NCBI RefSeq assembly: GCF_030068505.1 | Contig: NZ_JAQOSO010000040.1 | Location: forward strand, 1 to 39,034 | Length of the DNA: 39,034 nucleotides | Direction of reading: 5' to 3' | DNA from: Roseofilum capinflatum BLCC-M114 | GTDB lineage: Bacteria; Cyanobacteriota; Cyanobacteriia; Cyanobacteriales; Desertifilaceae | Part shown: positions 1 to 8,400 of the stretch, piece after piece | How the letters are laid out: the number at the start of each line of letters is the position of its first letter | Numbering within the stretch: the stretch's first letter is position 1 | Notes under the pieces: generated by a model | What the model saw: the letters and a program-made list of their open reading frames with translations, nothing else | What the model was told of the DNA's origin: nothing | Database searches by the model: none | Made by a program: the position numbers and the translations under genes

Positions 1-57
1 ATTCCCTATTCCCTATTCCCTATTCCCCATTCCCTATTCCCTATTCCCCATTCCCTA
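1..57. repeat. Heptanucleotide tandem repeat (ATTCCCT/ATTCCCC)
   Basis: Eight head-to-tail 7-bp units ATTCCCT or ATTCCCC run from the first base to just before the first gene. The T/C variant follows a T,T,C order, giving a 21-bp higher-order unit. The same repeat closes the window in the opposite orientation. Heptanucleotide tandem repeats of this kind (STRR class) are known from filamentous cyanobacteria. Confidence 0.9.
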
Positions 58-61
58 AAAT

Positions 62-784
62 ATGACACGCTTAAGTAATGCTTCCGGTTTTGGACTGCAA
101 AATTTTTCTACAGAGGCTCTAGAGGAGCAACTCGCGGCGGTGGCGCTGCGGTTTAATCGCCAATATCGAGGAGATGCGTTTGAGGTTCCGCCGGAGGTGG
201 AAGAGATGCCGATTTTTCGGCAATGGATGAGTGGGGAGTTAACCCCGAAACTTACATCTGAGTTTTGGCAGGTGTGTAAGCCGAAAAAGGGGCAAAAATG
301 TTTGGATCTTGGCTGTGGGGTGAGTTTTTTGATTTATCCTTGGCGAGAATGGGAGGCGGTGTTTTATGGCCAAGAGATTAGTAAGGAAGCTCAGGAAGCT
401 CTGAATTCTCGCGGCCCCCAATTAAATTCTAAGTTGTTTAAGGGGGTGAAGTTGGGGCCGGCTCATCAGTTAGATTATGACCCAGGACAGTTTGATTTGG
501 CGATCGCCACGGGATGGAGTTGTTATTTTTCTTTGGACTATTGGCAACAGGTGATGCTGGCAGTGAAGTCGGTGCTTAAACCTGGGGGAATGCTGGTGTT
601 TGATGTGCTAAACCCAGAGGTGGAGTTGGCGGAAAATTGGGCGATTTTGGAGACCTATTTGGGTGCTGAAGTGGCTCTAGAGCCTTTAGAAGATTGGCAA
701 AAGCCGATCCGTGCGGTGGGAGGAAAGGTGGTTAAAAAACAAGAGGGCGAGCTGTTCCATCTCTATGCAGTTAAGTATCCGTGA
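62..784 (+). CDS. Class I SAM-dependent methyltransferase
   Basis: A 240-residue protein with a Rossmann-type methyltransferase fold. The glycine-rich SAM-binding motif I, LDLGCG, is at residues 81-86. An acidic residue in GQEIS about 20 residues later fits the ribose-binding position. FDLAIATGWS looks like motif IV, and LKPGGMLVFDVLNPE is the usual post-motif hairpin. The substrate cannot be read from the sequence. The start is the ATG directly after the tandem repeat, and no clear Shine-Dalgarno is visible. The stop lies 14 bases before the likely start of the cobK gene, so the two are probably cotranscribed; a corrin-pathway role is possible but the protein is not one of the recognisable Cob/Cbi methylases. 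Confidence 0.85.
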   Translation: MTRLSNASGFGLQNFSTEALEEQLAAVALRFNRQYRGDAFEVPPEVEEMPIFRQWMSGELTPKLTSEFWQVCKPKKGQKCLDLGCGVSFLIYPWREWEAVFYGQEISKEAQEALNSRGPQLNSKLFKGVKLGPAHQLDYDPGQFDLAIATGWSCYFSLDYWQQVMLAVKSVLKPGGMLVFDVLNPEVELAENWAILETYLGAEVALEPLEDWQKPIRAVGGKVVKKQEGELFHLYAVKYP

Positions 785-798
785 GGCGATCGCCACCC

Positions 799-1569
799 AT
801 GGCTAAAGTTTGGTTAATTGGAGGGACTTCGGAAAGCCGCCAGTTGGCTCAAGGCTTAGTAGAACAGGGGTTAGAGTGTGTGGTCACGGTAACTACTGAG
901 TCCGCGAGATCCCTTTATCCGAGTTGCCCGCAGTTAACAGTGAAGGTGGGCAAGTTAAAAGCATCAAGTTTAGATGAGTTTCGGCGATCGCACCAAATTG
1001 GCCTAATTTTAGATGCCAGTCATCCCTGGGCGCGGCAAATTTCCCAACAGGCGATCGCCTATTCTGAAGGCTCTAAAATACCGTATTTGCGCTACGAGAG
1101 ACCCCCTGTAACCGCTTCTTCTGACTCCGATCGGAACCTGACCTTAGACAGTTTTGCCACCCTACTGACGGGGGAATATTTGACCGATCAGCGCGTGTTT
1201 TTAACCGTCGGATCGCAACGCCTACCCTTATTTCAACCTTGGCAACACCGGGCGACCTTATTTGCGCGGGTGCTACCGTCTATCGACTCCATTCAAGTCG
1301 CACAAGAAGCAGGATTTAGCAGCGATCGCCTCATTGCCATCCGTCCCCCGGTTCCCGAAGCTCTAGAGTTAGCCCTCTGGCAACATTGGCAGATTTCTCT
1401 AGTAGTAACCAAAGCATCCGGAAATGCAGGAGGAGAGGCAATCAAGCGTCAACTGTGCGATCGTTTGGGAATTCCCTTAATTACCATCACCCGACCCAAA
1501 ATGACCTATCCCCAACAAACTCATGACATCCAAGAAGCCATTAATTTTTGTTTACATAGCGCAATATAG
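799..1569 (+). CDS. cobK: Precorrin-6A / cobalt-precorrin-6A reductase
   Basis: Predicted NAD(P)H-dependent reductase of the corrin ring in cobalamin (or pseudocobalamin) synthesis, converting (cobalt-)precorrin-6A to the 6B form in the cytoplasm. The protein is about 256 residues, normal for CobK/CbiJ. Family hallmarks are the N-terminal nucleotide-binding GGTSESRQLA, the DASHPWA motif, YLRYERP, and VVTKASGNAGGEAIK near the C-terminus. A GTG at 781 is in frame but would overlap the upstream methyltransferase stop. The ATG at 799 (MAKVWLIGGTSES) fits the family start and is chosen here. The family call is secure; whether cobalt is already inserted in the substrate is not determined. Confidence 0.9.
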   Translation: MAKVWLIGGTSESRQLAQGLVEQGLECVVTVTTESARSLYPSCPQLTVKVGKLKASSLDEFRRSHQIGLILDASHPWARQISQQAIAYSEGSKIPYLRYERPPVTASSDSDRNLTLDSFATLLTGEYLTDQRVFLTVGSQRLPLFQPWQHRATLFARVLPSIDSIQVAQEAGFSSDRLIAIRPPVPEALELALWQHWQISLVVTKASGNAGGEAIKRQLCDRLGIPLITITRPKMTYPQQTHDIQEAINFCLHSAI

Positions 1570-1611
1570 CCCTTTGTGCAGTGTATCCAACTCCCAAAAC
1601 CATTCATTATT

Positions 1612-1699
1612 AGGACTTACGCAACGACTCCATATATAGCAGTAGGGTGCGTTACGCTTCGCTAACACACCCTACTGATAGATTTAATGCGTAAGCCCT
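1612..1699. mobile_element. MITE-like element with 12-bp terminal inverted repeats
   Basis: The left end AGGACTTACGCA (1612-1623) and right end TGCGTAAGCCCT (1688-1699) are inverted copies with one mismatch. Between them, AGTAGGGTGCGTTA (1641-1654) pairs with TAACACACCCTACT (1663-1676), again with one mismatch. There is no coding capacity. GGACTTACGCA ends are common on small non-autonomous elements of cyanobacteria; the parent transposon family is inferred and not shown here. Confidence 0.7.
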
Positions 1700-1768
1700 G
1701 ATTATATCAAATCCGATTAACCCGCTATGATGACCAATCCTTGTAGGGTAGGCAGGACAACACCGCAA

Positions 1769-1995
1769 TACAGCAGTTGTCGCTGCTATGAGGTACATTA
1801 ATGACTGTTTTGAACGATAGCAAAAATAGCTCAAAGTCCTACCCAGTCTGCTGTTTGTTCCCCCCATTCCCCCATCACAGCGCGAAGCGCTGTATGCTCC
1901 CCTTCTCCCTTCGGCTTCGCTCAGGGCAGCGCCTGCGGGAGAAGGGGCTGGGGGATGAGGGGCAGCCATTACATAACTCATTTAGGTTTGCTGTA
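1769..1995. repeat. Candidate MITE with TACAGCA ends, carrying nested repeats
   Basis: TACAGCA at 1769-1775 is matched by TGCTGTA at 1989-1995. The next about 30 bases of each arm also resemble each other in inverted orientation (ATGAGGTA on the left, TAACTCAT on the right). The interior contains the hairpin repeat at 1877-1962, as if another element had landed inside. Boundaries are approximate. The short open frames here look like repeat sequence, not genes. Confidence 0.45.
1877..1962. repeat. Compound hairpin repeat (CCCCTTCTCCC family)
   Basis: ACAGCGC-GAA-GCGCTGT is a perfect hairpin at 1877-1893. It is followed by the arm CCCCTTCTCCC (1899-1909) pairing with GGGAGAAGGGG (1937-1947), then CTGGGGGATGAGGGG. 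The same arm and flank occur at 11931-11966 in the opposite orientation, where the loop is only AC. Here the loop holds 27 extra bases that include CCCTTCGGCTTCGCTCAGGG (1907-1926), itself bounded by complementary CCCT/AGGG. This looks like one small repeat nested in another. Confidence 0.65.
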
Positions 1996-1999
1996 TAAC

Positions 2000-2572
2000 C
2001 TAATAACAATATTTCCCATTCTGCTTTGTCCGTTGTTCATGGGACGTTCGCATCGCTCCCAACAACGTAGACACAATCACGCACCGCAGAGGTCTGCGCT
2101 TATCCTCCGGATCGCTATCCTTAAACCCCACCGTAATCCGTCCTAACTGCCCATTCGGATGGCCATGATGATTAAACTGTATCCGCCAAATCCCCTCATT
2201 TACCCCCCTCGTATACTGATAAAACGTCGTCTCATTCTGATTTTTTCCATCAATAATCAAAATATTGGGATTTAAATCTTGCCAATTTAAACCCGTCAAA
2301 TCAGAGCCACTCGGCAACTCTTTATGCACAACATACTGGGGATGCGGGTTATTGCGAAAACTCACCTGCCACACCAACTTATCCCGTTTCGCATTGCTCT
2401 GAGCCTCCTTAAGGGCAAGATGAAGCTGTTCTCTCCCTAACTTCAACTCTTGCAGCCGCACAAATCCCAGATAACTCGGCAGTGCTATAGCGATTAAAAT
2501 ACCAATCAGGGCAATAACCACCAACAACTCAATCAGCGTAAAGCCCCCTTCTCTTCCCCGATAGTTCAACAT
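2000..2572 (-). CDS. GspH/FimT-type pseudopilin, last gene of hps cluster
   Basis: A 190-residue prepilin-like protein. The leader ends at Gly10 and is followed by FTLIELLVVIALIGILIAIALPSY-type sequence: a type III prepilin peptidase site with Glu at +5 and a hydrophobic helix that anchors it before assembly. The remaining part is the variable GspH/FimT-like globular domain, ending in a CVIV-TLLGAM motif shared with the next gene upstream. The ATG at 2572 is preferred over the in-frame GTG at 2578. It lies 42 bases after the stop of its paralogue, in operon arrangement. It probably acts as a minor pseudopilin of a pilus-like secretion machine; this role is inferred from the hps context. The residues after LLGAM differ from the paralogue. 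Confidence 0.8.
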   Translation of the reverse strand: MLNYRGREGGFTLIELLVVIALIGILIAIALPSYLGFVRLQELKLGREQLHLALKEAQSNAKRDKLVWQVSFRNNPHPQYVVHKELPSGSDLTGLNWQDLNPNILIIDGKNQNETTFYQYTRGVNEGIWRIQFNHHGHPNGQLGRITVGFKDSDPEDKRRPLRCVIVSTLLGAMRTSHEQRTKQNGKYCY

Positions 2573-2614
2573 TTGCACCCATGACCAATGAACTAATCTT
2601 TACTTAAATCAACC

Positions 2615-3370
2615 TCACCAAGGATTACAATTACTCTCCGACTCCAACTCCATCGCCCCCAACAACGTCCTCACAATCACACAACGCTGCGTATTCGCCA
2701 CCGGTTTCGTCGGGTCATTCCCAAGAGGTACAGCCGCACCAATAATTAAACCCTTACTATTACCATTAGCATCAGTTAGCTTAGGATCAGTTAAAGGATC
2801 TAAATTCCCATCTTGATCAAACACAATCGTTACCGGCCCTTGATCCCCCTTGGGTTGAGGGTAAGTATCTTGGGTAATGTTTTCATCTAGTTTATTCTTA
2901 AAACCATCATTCTTTTCTGCACTACTTGGCTCATTGACGACAAGATTCGTAAACAACAATATCTGATCCCCAGAAATGCCCCGCTCCGATCCCAAGTTTT
3001 CCCACTCTTGATCTTTTAAATCATCCGCTCTACGATCCTTCTTATGAACCGCCACCTGCGGAATACCCTCAGCCGTCACCCGCACCGTCACACTCTGGGC
3101 AAGTTTCGTGCTTCTCGCCTTGGTTTGTGCCTCCCGCAGCGCCAAAGAAACATCATCATTTACCCCAGTCACCCGTTGTTGTCGCACAAAACCCAACCAA
3201 GTCGGAGCCGCAATGGTGCTGAGAATACCAATTAGGGCAATTACCACCATTAACTCAATTAACGTGAACCCCTGTTCACCTTTACAATCATTGTTCCTAG
3301 CCATTGACTGGAGCTGATGGAGCCAATTTCTACCCCATTGCTTTTGATGTTGTCCAAGTTCCCGATTCAT
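2615..3370 (-). CDS. GspH/FimT-type pseudopilin (HpsD position)
   Basis: A 251-residue prepilin-like protein. After a 34-residue leader with Gly34 it has FTLIELMVVIALIGIL, the type IV pilin N-terminal methylation site and helix. The globular part resembles the product of the neighbouring 2000-2572 gene, including the R-AQT-AR stretch after the helix and the CVIVRTLLGAM near the end, so the two are paralogues. The start codon has GGGGAT just upstream (sequence ggggatATG). It lies 42 bases after the hpsC stop. By position it corresponds to hpsD, whose Nostoc counterpart belongs to the hormogonium polysaccharide secretion pseudopilins, but I cannot prove orthology, so no symbol is given. Confidence 0.8.
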   Translation of the reverse strand: MNRELGQHQKQWGRNWLHQLQSMARNNDCKGEQGFTLIELMVVIALIGILSTIAAPTWLGFVRQQRVTGVNDDVSLALREAQTKARSTKLAQSVTVRVTAEGIPQVAVHKKDRRADDLKDQEWENLGSERGISGDQILLFTNLVVNEPSSAEKNDGFKNKLDENITQDTYPQPKGDQGPVTIVFDQDGNLDPLTDPKLTDANGNSKGLIIGAAVPLGNDPTKPVANTQRCVIVRTLLGAMELESESNCNPW

Positions 3371-3412
3371 ATCCCCTTCCCCTAAAAGTCTTCTATAATT
3401 GTTAATTGTTAA

Positions 3413-4573
3413 CTACTGAACCCTTCCCCTAATTTTCGTTTGAATACTCGTCGTCGGGAAAAAGAGTGCTGTCCGATCATTATTAGGATTGTACTTATCT
3501 GGGTTATTCGGATTAATCCTCGCTAAAGCATTGCCTCGAATATAAATCTGAGCCACTCCCCCATCGGAATCTACACAGGCAAAAAAGCTATCCGTCTTAA
3601 ACGCATCAAACGCAGTCGGAAAATCTGCCGCACCATAATTCGGACTTTGCCAAGGTTCATCAGGAGCTGTAGGAGCAGGAGTAGGAGCTTCTTTGTTTGG
3701 AAAAGCATCCTGACAATTCACAGCATTCGGAAAAGTCTCAGGAGTAATATCAGCTAATGTTGTATGGTCAATATGATCGACTAAAACTTGTATGGGTGTT
3801 TTACTCAAATCATAAGCTGTAGCTGTTTTCTGCCATTTCTCCATCTTCTCGTGTATGCTATCCCCAGATATCGAGAGGTCGAAATTGGCATATCCAGGAC
3901 TAGGGTTGAGATCGTAGGCCACCCCATCAATTGTCTCATCTTGAGGATTTCCACCGGTATCCACAATGCCATCGCGAAGCTCAACCCGACTAATCCGCAT
4001 GGCATTTGACCAGGTTCCGTTATTAGCATTGGTGAGATAATAGACAACTAGAGCATAGACTTGATAATCTTGCTCATTTGGATCGCCATTCGGTAACTTA
4101 ACTAATTGTCCAACTCTTCTACTCGTCGGGTTGGCTGTAACCGTAACATTCAAATTTTTATCTAAAAACTTGCGTTTCCAAAAGGCTAGTATCGGCAGTC
4201 CTTCCCCATTATCGATGACGGGAATTTGGCTACAACTAGCTGGAGGTGTATAAGAACCTGGTGACACAGGACTACTACACTCGGTTGTACTATAATTACC
4301 CGAAATCGCCCTTAATCCCTCGCCATCATAGATATACACCGCCGTCTCTAAATCTCGGCGGATATAATCGGCTGCGGCTTGAATATCTTGCTGAGTTGCT
4401 GACTGCGCTTGCTCATTGCGGTCTTTGGTGAGGATATCCACCATAAACCCCAGCAAGCTACTAATCATAATTGAGGCAACGACTAAAGCCACCAACAACT
4501 CAATTAAGGTAAACCCTTGATTTCTGCGCCCCTTACGACGGCTTTTTAATAAAGCATTCAGTAACATAAACAT
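3413..4573 (-). CDS. hpsC: Hormogonium polysaccharide secretion pseudopilin HpsC
   Basis: A 386-residue pseudopilin. The basic leader KSRRKGRRNQG ends at Gly20 and is followed by FTLIELLVALVVASIMISSLLG. After the helix comes a conserved stretch rich in Gln/Ala (QSATQQDIQAAADYIRRDLE) and AVYIYDGEGL, which is what I recognise as the HpsC family. The large C-terminal domain contains several Cys residues (SATTECSS, ASCSQ, VNCQDAF, FACVDSD) that could pair after export. AGGGG lies about 8 bases before the ATG at 4573. Third in the hpsA-hpsB-hpsC order. In filamentous cyanobacteria these genes are linked to polysaccharide secretion and gliding; that role is family knowledge. Confidence 0.85.
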   Translation of the reverse strand: MFMLLNALLKSRRKGRRNQGFTLIELLVALVVASIMISSLLGFMVDILTKDRNEQAQSATQQDIQAAADYIRRDLETAVYIYDGEGLRAISGNYSTTECSSPVSPGSYTPPASCSQIPVIDNGEGLPILAFWKRKFLDKNLNVTVTANPTSRRVGQLVKLPNGDPNEQDYQVYALVVYYLTNANNGTWSNAMRISRVELRDGIVDTGGNPQDETIDGVAYDLNPSPGYANFDLSISGDSIHEKMEKWQKTATAYDLSKTPIQVLVDHIDHTTLADITPETFPNAVNCQDAFPNKEAPTPAPTAPDEPWQSPNYGAADFPTAFDAFKTDSFFACVDSDGGVAQIYIRGNALARINPNNPDKYNPNNDRTALFFPTTSIQTKIRGRVQ

Positions 4574-4653
4574 CAGTATTGCCCCTAAACCTATTGAACC
4601 CTTGCCATTGCATTGGATAGAGGTGAAAAATTTTTCGCCCCTACTTGATATGA

Positions 4654-5433
4654 TTAACCCCCTCCTCCATAGCGATTAATAAAGCTATCGAGACTATCGC
4701 TATCGCCTTGAATTTCTGTGGTCATTTCCAACAACGGTGCTTTCACATTCAAGCTTGTTCCAGAAGCACGCTGTTGAACACCATTAGCATAAAAAGTTAA
4801 GAGTGTGCCCGTCTCTTTGAACGCATCCGCTCGGTAAACCCGAATCCCCAATAAATAACCTTGATCGAGTTGGGATTGTTCAGTAGCTTCAGTCTTATCC
4901 GTCACGCTGCGATAGGCTTGAATAATAAAATCATTGGGACTACTGGCTTGACAGCCTGTCTGATCGTCTCCATTAAAGCAATATAAACTGACATCCGTTG
5001 CTGAAGCTTCTTTTGCATTAGCAAGGGTTTGATTTTTGCAATATCCTCCCTTCTCGTAGTCATTGGGACTAGCTGGGGGACAAGTTGCTGGAAAAGAAGA
5101 TTGGGCAGGCGCACCAGTTTTGGCAAAATCTTCGCGTTTCGATTTGAATTTACGGGTTGCAGGATCGACTTCTTCTTTCAGTTCAACCACTGAATTGGGA
5201 GCAGGTAAACTTCCAGCTCGCACACCATCAATGTAGAATCGAGCGGCTTGTGTTGCCAGCTCTACCCGCCGCGCTTGAATGCGGGTAGCTGTTGCCAGGA
5301 CAATCACCGGGGCGATTCCCACTAACATAATCGTCAGGATGACGACGGCAACCAAGGATTCAATCAGTGTAAAGCCAGACTCACCCTTGGGCGGGGAGGA
5401 ATGGGGGTGGGGTTTTCGGAGTATAGGTTTCAT
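4654..5433 (-). CDS. hpsB: Hormogonium polysaccharide secretion pseudopilin HpsB
   Basis: A 259-residue pseudopilin. The leader ends at Gly20 and is followed by FTLIESLVAVVILTIMLVGIAPVI, a type IV pilin-like cleavage and methylation site with Glu at +5. The segment just after, RIQARRVELATQAARFYIDG and a VRAGSLPAP motif, is characteristic of the HpsB family. Four Cys residues in the globular half could form disulphides. The start has GAGG 7 bases upstream. It follows hpsA by 36 bases and precedes hpsC by 80 bases, all on the minus strand. Expected at the inner membrane as part of a pseudopilus. Confidence 0.87.
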   Translation of the reverse strand: MKPILRKPHPHSSPPKGESGFTLIESLVAVVILTIMLVGIAPVIVLATATRIQARRVELATQAARFYIDGVRAGSLPAPNSVVELKEEVDPATRKFKSKREDFAKTGAPAQSSFPATCPPASPNDYEKGGYCKNQTLANAKEASATDVSLYCFNGDDQTGCQASSPNDFIIQAYRSVTDKTEATEQSQLDQGYLLGIRVYRADAFKETGTLLTFYANGVQQRASGTSLNVKAPLLEMTTEIQGDSDSLDSFINRYGGGG

Positions 5434-5469
5434 GGGTTGACCTCGTAAGGGTTAGAGCTAGGGTAGATA

Positions 5470-8400
5470 TTAGTTGTTAGGAACTGGGCAAGTATCAGGG
5501 CGTTGATCTGCGGAGATGGCAAACTGATAATTAACAGCAGTGTCGTTCTCAGTAATGGTCACGTCCTTATCATAGGGATCGTCAGCATCCTCGTACCCAC
5601 CGCCTTGAGCGACTGTCTTAGTTGCATCTGTGGGGTCAACGCGCTTGTCGGGTTGAGCAGCACAGAGCAGGGTTTGCACCCATTTATCATCCCGTTTGAC
5701 TTCCCGATAGAACTCATTGGGAGGAGTATCATCCTTGATGGCAAACCGTTGGGCAAACAAGTCAGGTGCTTGGGTTAACAGAGCCACATCAAACCCCCAA
5801 GAACGGTTAGGTGGATCATAGTAGGGAAGTAATCCACTGTTGTTGGCAGCTCGGTAGGCTTGAACTTCATCAAATGGGCCAGTTCGTTCGTCGTACGTGA
5901 ACTCTAGAGGATCGTCCTTCAACAATACCCAAAAAGGAGCTGTTCCATAAGTGCTGCGTCCATTCTGAATAAATGAACCACTGATATTGGCATTCACCTC
6001 TGTTCCGTTAGGTGTCCAACTTTCTAGAAATCGGGGGAAGTTTGCCAAAGCCCCGTTTACTTCACCCGGTCTTCCTGGAGAATCTCCTGCTACAAACACC
6101 AAGTTAAATGTAGTTTTTTCTGCATGTTGTACCCAACTGGTTCTATTGGACATGGTGTCATTATCATCAGGGTTAAAACTTCCAGGATTTTTGTTAGTCC
6201 AATGAATTTGCACGACAGGAATGAGCAAGGGTTGCTCATCAGTGGCTGTGAGTGGGTTTAAGTAGGCTAAGGGCTTATTGCTCTCATATTCCCAAGATCC
6301 TGTTGGGTCACTTGAGTTGTCTGTGGTTCGGAACCACAGAGCATCACTTGCAGCCGTTGGCAGTCCAGTTACTGGGGTGATGTTTGATCCAGTTACAATT
6401 CCTTGGTCTATGAAAGCGGTAAGAATTGTATTGGCGAGTCCTGTAGAAAGAAAAAGTTCAATTTCACCATCATCATCTTGGATAGCACTGGCAGAAGTAT
6501 TTGTATAGGAAAAGTATTTAATGAAACCATTGCTGTCAACACCTAAAGCAATAGGGGTTTGAGTGGTTTCATCTAAAATTAGCTCATTTTTGTCATTTCT
6601 CAAAAAGGCAATACGGCGAGGGTAGCGCTGTATCTCAGCTTCTGTTTTTCCTAGTAGAGTACTTAACGTAGTTTTATCCAATTGAGCGGATGTTGATAAC
6701 GGAGTCTTACCTTGTAAGTTCATATAGCTATGCAGCTTGCTAAGGGAAGATTCCTCGATAGAATTAGGATCGGATATGATTAAATCTGATTCACTGATGT
6801 CATTATCATTGGTGTCACCATCATCATTTAAGTCTAGTACGATCGCTGATTCACTGATGTCAGTATCATTGGTGTCACCATCACCATTTAAGTCTATCCC
6901 TGATTCACTGATGTCAGTATCATTGGTGTCACCATCACCATTCCAGTCTAGTACGATCGCTGATTCACTGATGTCAGTATCATTGGTGTCACCATTACCA
7001 TTTAAGTCTATTCCGAAAGTAAAAGTATCATCAGTATCACCATCGCCATTCAGGTCATACTGATCTCCGGCTGGTCTATCGATAGGAATATGCCAATCAT
7101 TGGGTTCGCACTCAGAGACGGGGAGTTTTTCACAGATTTCCATCACATACTCTGGGAATGTGGCTCGGCGCTGAATGGGAGTTACAAAATTGTTGAAGTA
7201 GGAGCTAAAGGGTTTAGTCCCACTAAAGCTGGTGTAATCGCCATCACTGGGATAGTCACGGTTGGTGACGAAGCCATTGGTAAAGAAGCCATTTTTGCGA
7301 CGTTTAGCGATAGAACGACCATCCCCATAGTTGTTGTTGAGGTTATAGTCTCCATCACTGCGTTTTCCAAACTCAAAGTTGTCGGAGAGCAGCGTTAAGG
7401 AATCGGAAAAAACAGTGGCACTGCGCCAAGTATCTCCATCACCGGTACAACCCGGTTGGCCTTTGCGACAAGCAAAGCTGCCATTCAAACCGGTACGGCT
7501 ATAGAAGTTACTATAATTGGCTGTTAGAGCATCTGTAAACTCTTCCCCAGCACTATGTAAGTTGAAGTCTCCTTTGATGTAGACGGGCAAGTTGGTGGCG
7601 AGGATAAACCCTTTTTCTTCAGGTCGGTAGTCGTTTGTTGTTCCCCGGTTCAGTTGACTACCGTTGATCAGAACAATACCATTGGGACGGCGGGTGGGGT
7701 CGAGCTTGTAGTCTGTGCCACTTTGATCTAAGTCGGGTTCTGAACCGTTATCCACGTTATGATCGAATGTGGCAGTCCCATCTTTGACCCAAGTGGTTTG
7801 ATCGGGAAGGGCATCTTCGCGAGTCGCATAGATGAGTCCACTATTGGGAAGGAGATACTCTTGAGGATCGTTAAAGGTTCCTCTTCTTGTTGTCCTCAAT
7901 AGATCGAGATCGATTTGAGTGGCACGAATTTCTAAGGGATACCGTTCTTCGATGGGAAGATCGTAGCGACCACTTAAGCTTTCAGTGATCCACCCTGTTC
8001 CATCTGCACTAATCGAAGGATCAGCATCTGCATAAACTGCATCAGTTGTGGAAATAGTGATATCATCTCCAGATACTGCTGTGATTTTGCCTCGAATGAT
8101 TTTGGGTCGGTTTTGGTCTACAGGTGGAGTAGATGTTGTATCAACATAATGCTCCTCGACACTGACAATATCTCCTACCTCTAAGTCAGTATCAGGCATT
8201 CCATTCACCAATGTATAGGTTCCGCCTGAACCACCGGTGACTTGCAGGCTATGAACATCATTGGCTTTAATCTGCCGGGCATCGAGGAAGGTAACTTCTT
8301 TGATAGCATCAGCCGGGATATCGCTACTGCTTGAGCCACCATTCATAATCAGGGTCGCACAAATGGCAGCATCAACGGCAGTTTGTTCGGCAAGGGTGCG

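Noticed and set aside
2041-2072. GGGACG...CGCTCCC hairpin near TTCATG in the last pseudopilin gene as another small element
   Set aside because: One arm encodes LLGAM, which is conserved in the paralogue, and the right end does not match GAAA; the resemblance is probably chance.
6737-7063. A repetitive plus-strand open frame (SLVSPSPFKS-type repeats)
   Set aside because: It is the complement of the HpsA calcium-loop repeats; the repeat keeps the opposite frame open.
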